Shown here piece after piece: positions 8,214 through 11,248 of a stretch of 11,248 nt of DNA (position 1 is its first letter; every line of letters starts with the position of its first letter). The notes under the pieces were generated by a model. It saw nothing but the letters and a program-made list of their open reading frames with translations, had not been told where the DNA came from and did not search any database. The stretch lies in the NCBI GenBank assembly GCA_964461295.1, contig CAYWTX010000005.1, positions 1 through 11,248 on the forward strand. Direction: 5' to 3'. The stretch is from CAYWTX01 sp964461295. Lineage in GTDB: Bacteria; Planctomycetota; Phycisphaerae; SM23-33. The position numbers and the translations under genes are program-made.

Positions 8214-8311
8214 AGCTCCCAACCTCCAACTTCCAACTTCCAGTTCGCAGCCACCAGCCATTCCGTCAAGCCGCGTTGCCGTCTGGCTGGCGACTGGCGG
8301 CTGGGAGCTGG
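8214..8311. repeat. Paired 7-base-unit arrays in inverted orientation, masking a ribosome site
   Basis: The 108-base spacer 8208-8315 holds two short arrays. At 8215-8256 the units are GCTCCCA, ACCTCCA, ACTTCCA twice, GTTCGCA and GCCACCA. At 8284-8311 the units end in CTGG (TGGCTGG, CGACTGG, CGGCTGG, GAGCTGG). The arrays are opposite in orientation: 8214-8228 pairs with 8295-8309 at 13 of 15 bases, 8 of them a continuous perfect stem (AGCTCCCA with TGGGAGCT). In the minus-strand mRNA this stem contains the GGGAG ribosome site of the phosphatase gene. Confidence 0.7.
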
Positions 8312-8315
8312 AGGC

Positions 8316-9275
8316 TTACCCCGGCAGCACCACCTCCAACCACTTGCACGCCGCCCCGCCGGGCACAACCTTGCCCGCCTTCAGCGCCGCCGGCAGCAGC
8401 ATCGTGTCGCCCGCGCCGAACGGCACAGCCGCCTCGACGACGCCCCCGTGCCGAATCGTCCCCTCTCCCGCAAGGAACATCAGCGCGGCGCATCGCCGCC
8501 TGCCCACCGACACCGGGGCCGAACCGACGCCCGCCGACCCCAGGTACACCGAGAAGTGCGGCGTCCTGAGCAGACAATCGCCTCCCATGCCCGGCGGCGG
8601 CTCGCCCGTAAGTTCCAGCCGGATGCATCGCAGCGACCGCTCGACGTGGACCTCCCTCCCGCGGCCCCAGTCCGTCACCCGGTACGTCGTGTCCGACGGC
8701 GTCTGCACCTCCGCCACCACCACCCCCGCGCCCAGCGCGTGCACCGTCCCGGCCGGCAGGTAATGGAACTCGCCGGCCTGCACGACCCGGCGCCGCACGA
8801 CGCCCTCGACGGCGGCGGCCTCGACGGCGGCGCGGAACCGCTCGGCCGTCACCCCGGGCCGGACGCCCGTGATGATCCATCCGTCGCGACTTTCCAACAC
8901 GTACCAGCATTCGGTCTTAAGCGCCGCCTGGCCGCCGATCTCGGCCACGGCCTGCTCGTCGGGGTGCACTTGGAGCGACAGCGCCTCGTTGGCGTCCAGC
9001 AGTTTCAGCAGCAGCGGGAAGCGCCCGTCGGGCATGGCCGCGCAGCCGCCCAGCAAATCGCCGCCCAACCGGCGCGTCAGGTCGCTCAGGCTTGTCCCGG
9101 CCAGCGGGCCGTTACTCACCACGCTGACGCCCTCGGCCAGGTCGGCCAGTTCCCAACTCTCGCCGATGCACTTGCCGACCGGCAGGACGCGCCCGAACAG
9201 CCGCTCCAGCGACCGCCCGCCCCACACCTTCTCCTTGTAGATGGGCGTGAAACGATACGGGTGGATGTCACGCAC
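8316..9275 (-). CDS. manA: Mannose-6-phosphate isomerase, class I
   Basis: A 319-residue enzyme, the usual length of short bacterial type I phosphomannose isomerases. It interconverts mannose 6-phosphate and fructose 6-phosphate, feeding mannose into glycolysis or supplying mannose for GDP-mannose and polysaccharides. Diagnostic blocks are KVWGG at 17-21, GESWEL at 38-43, LLLKLLDANEALSLQVHPDE at about 88-107, KTECWYVLE at 120-128, and YLPAGTVHALGAG at 172-184, followed by TYRVTDWGR. Zinc ligands by family alignment are Q102, H104, E122 and H179, all present. The start is GTG at 9275: an in-frame TAA lies immediately upstream, so nothing longer is possible, and AGGAAAGG sits 9 bases before it. 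It is divergent from the MetRS-like gene across 367 bases and is the first gene of the minus-strand series that includes the HAD phosphatase. Confidence 0.92.
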   Translation of the reverse strand: MRDIHPYRFTPIYKEKVWGGRSLERLFGRVLPVGKCIGESWELADLAEGVSVVSNGPLAGTSLSDLTRRLGGDLLGGCAAMPDGRFPLLLKLLDANEALSLQVHPDEQAVAEIGGQAALKTECWYVLESRDGWIITGVRPGVTAERFRAAVEAAAVEGVVRRRVVQAGEFHYLPAGTVHALGAGVVVAEVQTPSDTTYRVTDWGRGREVHVERSLRCIRLELTGEPPPGMGGDCLLRTPHFSVYLGSAGVGSAPVSVGRRRCAALMFLAGEGTIRHGGVVEAAVPFGAGDTMLLPAALKAGKVVPGGAACKWLEVVLPG

Positions 9276-9296
9276 TTACGAAGGCCTTTCCTGTTC

Positions 9297-9560
9297 GTGA
9301 CGAAGAGACCACGAATCACACGAAGGGAGACGAATTACACCAAGGGGAGTCCAGCCCTGATTCATCTTGAGACTGGAACAACATCACAGACGCCGGGGCC
9401 TTCTTCTGCCTGAAGGGCTGACATCTGACAGCCCTTCAGGCCGGAGGAACGCCGCAAGAACGGTCATGCACCAGGCTGAAGATCCCTGCAACGTCCCCAC
9501 AGCGTCTTCTTCTTCGTGTAATTCGTCTCCCTTCGTGTAATTCGTGGTCTCTTCGCTCAC
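9297..9560. repeat. 48-base inverted repeat flanking a 167-base core (MITE-like)
   Basis: The left arm 9297-9344 and right arm 9512-9560 are reverse complements at 46 of 49 aligned positions, with one single-base gap. Each arm contains the phrase ACGAATTACACGAAG or a close variant about twice, giving a 9-10 base period of ACGAA. The 167 bases between have no coding content. A 3-base TTC occurs just outside both ends, which would fit a tiny target duplication but may be chance. The element fills most of the divergent 9276-9642 spacer. Confidence 0.75.
9408..9441. repeat. Perfect 13-bp hairpin
   Basis: GCCTGAAGGGCTG at 9408-9420 and CAGCCCTTCAGGC at 9429-9441 form an uninterrupted 13-bp stem with an 8-base loop. 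It sits near the middle of the 48-base inverted repeat element. There is no T tract after it on either strand and no gene ends nearby, so it is not an ordinary terminator. Confidence 0.8.
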
Positions 9561-9585
9561 TTCCATTCTAATGTCGATCCGCTCA

Positions 9586-9614
9586 TTGCACCAGCGGGCG
9601 CGCGCGAATACACT
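9586..9614 (+). promoter_or_regulatory. Possible sigma70-type promoter for the MetRS-like gene
   Basis: TTGCAC at 9586-9591 and TACACT at 9609-9614 are separated by exactly 17 bases. They match the -35 and -10 consensus at 3 and 4 of 6 positions. Transcription from here would give a leader of roughly 20 bases carrying the ribosome site AAAGGA at 9628-9633. The spacer is G+C-rich, so chance is a real alternative. Confidence 0.3.
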
Positions 9615-9642
9615 TCACGCACACTCGAAAGGACGAACCGTC

Positions 9643-9996
9643 ATGGCAGAGCCCAAACCCGTTATCCAGTACGATGATTTCGTGAAGCTTGACCTCAGGG
9701 CCGCCAAGGTGCTCGAGGCGACGCCGCACCCCAACGCCGACAAGCTTATCGTTCTCAAAGTCGACCTCGGCGACGAGCAGCGGCAGATCATCGCCGGCCT
9801 GCGACAGTGGTACGCCCCCGAACAGATCGTCGGCAAGACCGTCATCGTGGTGGCCAACCTCGCCCCTCGCAAGATGCGCGGCCTGGATTCCAACGGGATG
9901 CTCCTGGCCGCGACGGTGGGGACGCGCGAGGCCCCGGCGGACGTGACCGTGCTGACAACCGACCGCCCCGCCGGGCCGGGATCGAGCGTGTCGTAG
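9643..9996 (+). CDS. metG: Stand-alone tRNA-binding domain protein (MetRS beta-subunit type)
   Basis: A 117-residue OB-fold protein matching the C-terminal tRNA-binding domain of methionyl-tRNA synthetase (EMAP-II/Arc1p/Trbp111 family). Family motifs run almost end to end: YDDFVKLDLRAAKVLEA at 10-26, HPNADKLIVLKVDLG, RQIIAGLRQWY, PEQIVGKTVIVVANLAPRKM, and GLDSNGMLLAA. In MetRS this domain dimerises the enzyme and raises tRNA affinity; as a separate gene it may act in trans as a beta subunit or as a general tRNA-binding factor. It is closer to the MetRS domain than to CsaA. No catalytic MetRS gene is in the window, so the symbol is tentative. The ATG at 9643 has AAAGGA 9 bases upstream; the open frame back to 9544 encodes inverted-repeat sequence. 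Its stop codon lies inside another inverted repeat (9995-10016). It is the only plus-strand gene. Confidence 0.87.
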   Translation: MAEPKPVIQYDDFVKLDLRAAKVLEATPHPNADKLIVLKVDLGDEQRQIIAGLRQWYAPEQIVGKTVIVVANLAPRKMRGLDSNGMLLAATVGTREAPADVTVLTTDRPAGPGSSVS

Positions 9997-10216
9997 ACGC
10001 CTCCCTCAGGAGTCGCCACAACCGCGACGTTCGGCTACGAGCAGCCCTTCGCCAGTTCGCGAACTTTCTGTCGCCCCTTCGGGGACCCACCCTATTTGCT
10101 TGTCAACCGGGGCCTTACGCCCCCGGCCAAATCCTCCACGCCCCTTCGGGGCTAAGAGGCGAATCTGCGAATTCTTGAGCCACACACGCGTTCTGCGACT
10201 TCTGAGGGAGGCGTCT
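9995..10216. repeat. 22-base inverted repeat pair overlapping the MetRS-like stop codon
   Basis: AGACGCCTCCCTCAGGAGTCGC at 9995-10016 is the reverse complement of 10195-10216 at 21 of 22 bases. The left arm includes the last two bases of the TAG stop of the tRNA-binding gene. The 178 bases between contain a 12-base perfect palindrome (AGTTCGCGAACT, 10054-10065), two CCCCTTCGGGG hairpins (near 10074 and 10141) and a CCGGGG/CCCCGG hairpin at 10107-10126. No gene is visible inside. Confidence 0.75.
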
Positions 10217-10244
10217 GTCGTAAGGAATACGTCCACAGATTGCC

Positions 10245-10286
10245 CAGCGCGGCCGGCGGCCGCAACCAAAGGGACATGTGCCTTCA
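10245..10286 (+). repeat. 42-base dispersed intergenic repeat, copy B
   Basis: Same orientation as 2354-2395 and identical at 37 of 42 positions, including the GGCCGGCGGCC core and the GCAACCAAAGGGAC tail. Here it directly precedes the first of the 9-base arrays. Confidence 0.8.
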
Positions 10287-10287
10287 T

Positions 10288-10360
10288 CGCAGAGAGCGCG
10301 GAGGTCGCAGAGAAAAGCTCACTACAACCTCTGTTCTCTGCGTTCTTTGCGTACTTTGCG
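10288..10360. repeat. Inverted pair of 9-base tandem arrays
   Basis: Three units lie on the left (CGCAGAGAG, CGCGGAGGT, CGCAGAGAA; 10288-10314) and three on the right (TTCTCTGCG, TTCTTTGCG, TACTTTGCG; 10334-10360), separated by 19 bases. The inner units are perfect reverse complements (9 of 9) and the whole arms pair at 20 of 27. Transcribed either way this would fold into a hairpin. Confidence 0.75.
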
Positions 10361-10445
10361 CTGAGAATCTTGTTCGCCTGCGAAGGAAAGCATCATCAGC
10401 AGTACAGGTTTCATAGATTCAGAAGATGGCGCGAAGCGACCCTCA

Positions 10446-10472
10446 ATCTGTGATACCTGTGCGATCTGTGGA
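10446..10472. repeat. Third 9-base tandem array, unpaired
   Basis: Three consecutive 9-base units, ATCTGTGAT, ACCTGTGCG and ATCTGTGGA, share a central CTGTG. No good inverted partner is visible nearby, unlike the other arrays of this type. Confidence 0.6.
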
Positions 10473-10574
10473 CTATCCCTCCCCTGCCAGTCAGAGCATT
10501 CGCACCACCATCTCGGCCACGTTCTCCCCGGCGGGCGGGCCGTTGGGCGCCCGTAGCGGCGGCAGCCCGCCGCT

Positions 10575-10619
10575 GCGGCCTGGATAGCCCACAGTACTCC
10601 GGAGCGGCCCGCCCGGCCG
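10575..10619 (+). repeat. 45-base direct repeat, copy 1
   Basis: Begins GCGGCCTGGATAG and ends CCCGCCCGGCCG; identical to 10768-10812 at 41 of 45 positions. Part of it (CTGGATAGCCCAC, 10580-10592) also has a perfect 13-base reverse complement at 10627-10639. Confidence 0.8.
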
Positions 10620-10767
10620 ATGTGGCGTGGGCTATCCAGCCCGCGTCGAGGAGACCATCGCACAGCTCCACGTCTGGCTCCGGAAACCGGTGCGCGAACT
10701 CCAGTCTCTCCAGCAGCGAGCGCCGGTCCGCGAAGTCGGGGCTTCCCGACGGTGAGCGCCGCTCGCC

Positions 10768-10812
10768 GCGGCCTGGATAGGCCACGGTACTCGGGAGCGC
10801 CCCGCCCGGCCG
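10768..10812 (+). repeat. 45-base direct repeat, copy 2
   Basis: Same orientation as 10575-10619, 41 of 45 bases identical, 148 bases further on. It lies 46 bases beyond the end of the RHS fragment, on its 3' side. Confidence 0.8.
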
Positions 10813-10857
10813 GGATCGGGTCAAGACTTCAACACTCCAGGGATCCCTGCAACGTGG

Positions 10858-11248
10858 CTACAGTGTCCCGAAGAACGCCACATTCCCCGCGCCGTCGTAG
10901 GCGACCTGGCCGCCGCTGCCGCCGAGGCCCGTGATCTCATTGGCCTCGTTGTGCGTGCGGGTCTGCTGGGGCTGCCCCTGGTCGTCGAACGTCTGCCAGT
11001 TGCCGAGCTGGTCCAGCTCCCAGGACTGGAAGTCGTCGGGCTGCTCGCCCTCGCCGCGGTCGGTGTCGATCAGCCGGTTCAGCCCGTCGTAGGCGTACGT
11101 CTCGCTGAGCATGGCGTTCAACGCGTTCGTCCTGGCCGTGCGATTGCCCGCCAGGTCGTAGGTGTAGGCGTACTCGTCCAGCGTGGCCGTCTTCGCCGCG
11201 TTCGTCCACCGCTGATCCACCACGCGCCCGAACCGGTCGAAGCCGTCG
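10858..11248 (-). CDS. RHS/YD-repeat protein, C-terminal fragment, 5' end beyond right edge
   Basis: The last 129 complete codons of a minus-strand gene that enters from the right edge. It carries consecutive YD/RHS repeats: DGFDRFGRVVDQRW, YTYDLAGNRTARTNALN, YAYDGLNRLIDTDRG, then a degenerate unit WELDQLGNWQTFDDQG and VAYDGAGNVAFFGTL before the stop. RHS repeats form a large beta-shell that encloses a C-terminal cargo, often a toxin, in exported or contact-dependent proteins. This copy stops right after a YD motif, without the conserved core-end motif or a variable toxin-like tip, so it is probably truncated or decayed. No immunity-type gene follows on the minus strand. The RHS assignment is firm; function is not. 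Confidence 0.8.
   Translation of the reverse strand, partial: DGFDRFGRVVDQRWTNAAKTATLDEYAYTYDLAGNRTARTNALNAMLSETYAYDGLNRLIDTDRGEGEQPDDFQSWELDQLGNWQTFDDQGQPQQTRTHNEANEITGLGGSGGQVAYDGAGNVAFFGTL

Larger units (their letters stand above)
9997..10857. other. 861-base gene-free, repeat-rich region
   Basis: No open frame here has a ribosome site plus recognisable protein motifs. The minus strand has short readable stretches, for example SLLERLEFAHRFPEPDVE around 10700 and GENVAEMVVRML ending at a stop at 10491, that could be remnants of a decayed protein, but they are in different frames and match no family I recognise. The region carries at least five separate repeat structures listed individually. 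Confidence 0.6.

Noticed and set aside
6993..9413. An 806-codon plus-strand open frame opposite manA, the phosphatase and the lipoprotein.
   Set aside because: It is Arg/His/Pro-rich, low in complexity and lies antisense to three genes with clear family motifs; a high-GC shadow.
9408..9441. Intrinsic terminator at the 13-bp hairpin.
   Set aside because: No gene ends nearby on either strand and no T-rich run follows; kept only as a hairpin.
10288..10472. CRISPR array.
   Set aside because: Units are 9 bases, contiguous, degenerate and in two orientations; no 25-40 base repeats with unique spacers and no cas genes.
10491..10631. Minus-strand frame ending GENVAEMVVRML.
   Set aside because: Looks protein-like at the end, but it is short, contains repeat sequence, has no credible start and matches no family I recognise; noted only as a possible remnant.
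1..11248. tRNA or rRNA genes.
   Set aside because: No cloverleaf with a TTCGA-type arm or rRNA signature was seen; the 16S-tail match at 5020-5030 is only a ribosome site.

Overview
The window reads as a chromosomal segment from a GC-rich bacterium, most likely a planctomycete (Planctomycetota; inferred from protein families and intergenic style, not from a marker gene). The clues are a PEP-CTERM exosortase-sorted exoprotein, a PQQ-like beta-propeller exoprotein, a DUF5107-plus-TPR lipoprotein, an RHS/YD-repeat protein fragment, and GC-rich spacers crowded with short inverted and tandem repeats. No rRNA, tRNA, CRISPR array, transposase or phage gene was found. Long plus-strand open frames between 1 and 9413 are antisense shadows of minus-strand genes, caused by the high GC content. 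|| Layout: from 9275 down to the left edge, seven genes all read on the minus strand. In transcription order they are a type I mannose-6-phosphate isomerase (8316-9275), a Cof-type HAD phosphatase (7356-8207), a DUF5107/TPR lipoprotein (5192-7348), a PEP-CTERM secreted protein (4327-5019), a secreted PQQ-like beta-propeller protein (2537-4147), a DUF218/YdcF-like membrane protein (1641-2294) and a DsbD-family thiol:disulfide interchange protein that runs off the left edge (1-1518). The phosphatase and the lipoprotein are 7 bases apart and probably translationally coupled. The isomerase is 108 bases upstream of the phosphatase, so these three could form a sugar-phosphate/carbohydrate operon. 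The others are separated by 122-242 base spacers and are probably independent units; a hairpin with a U-rich tail ends the PEP-CTERM unit. || One gene reads on the plus strand: a stand-alone tRNA-binding domain of the MetRS C-terminal (beta subunit) type at 9643-9996, divergent from the isomerase. At the right edge a minus-strand RHS/YD-repeat gene (10858 to beyond 11248) enters the window and stops just after a YD repeat. || The most unusual content is intergenic. The spacers at 2295-2536, 8208-8315, 9276-9642 and 9997-10857 contain a mosaic of short elements: a 48-base inverted repeat flanking about 167 bases with a 13-bp central hairpin; paired, oppositely oriented arrays of 7- or 9-base units; a 42-base dispersed repeat present in two spacers 7.9 kb apart; an inverted repeat that overlaps the stop codon of the tRNA-binding gene; and a 45-base direct repeat near the RHS fragment. 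These look like non-autonomous or structural repeats of unknown role. I do not see a convincing new multi-gene system; the repeat architecture is the best candidate for something undescribed.
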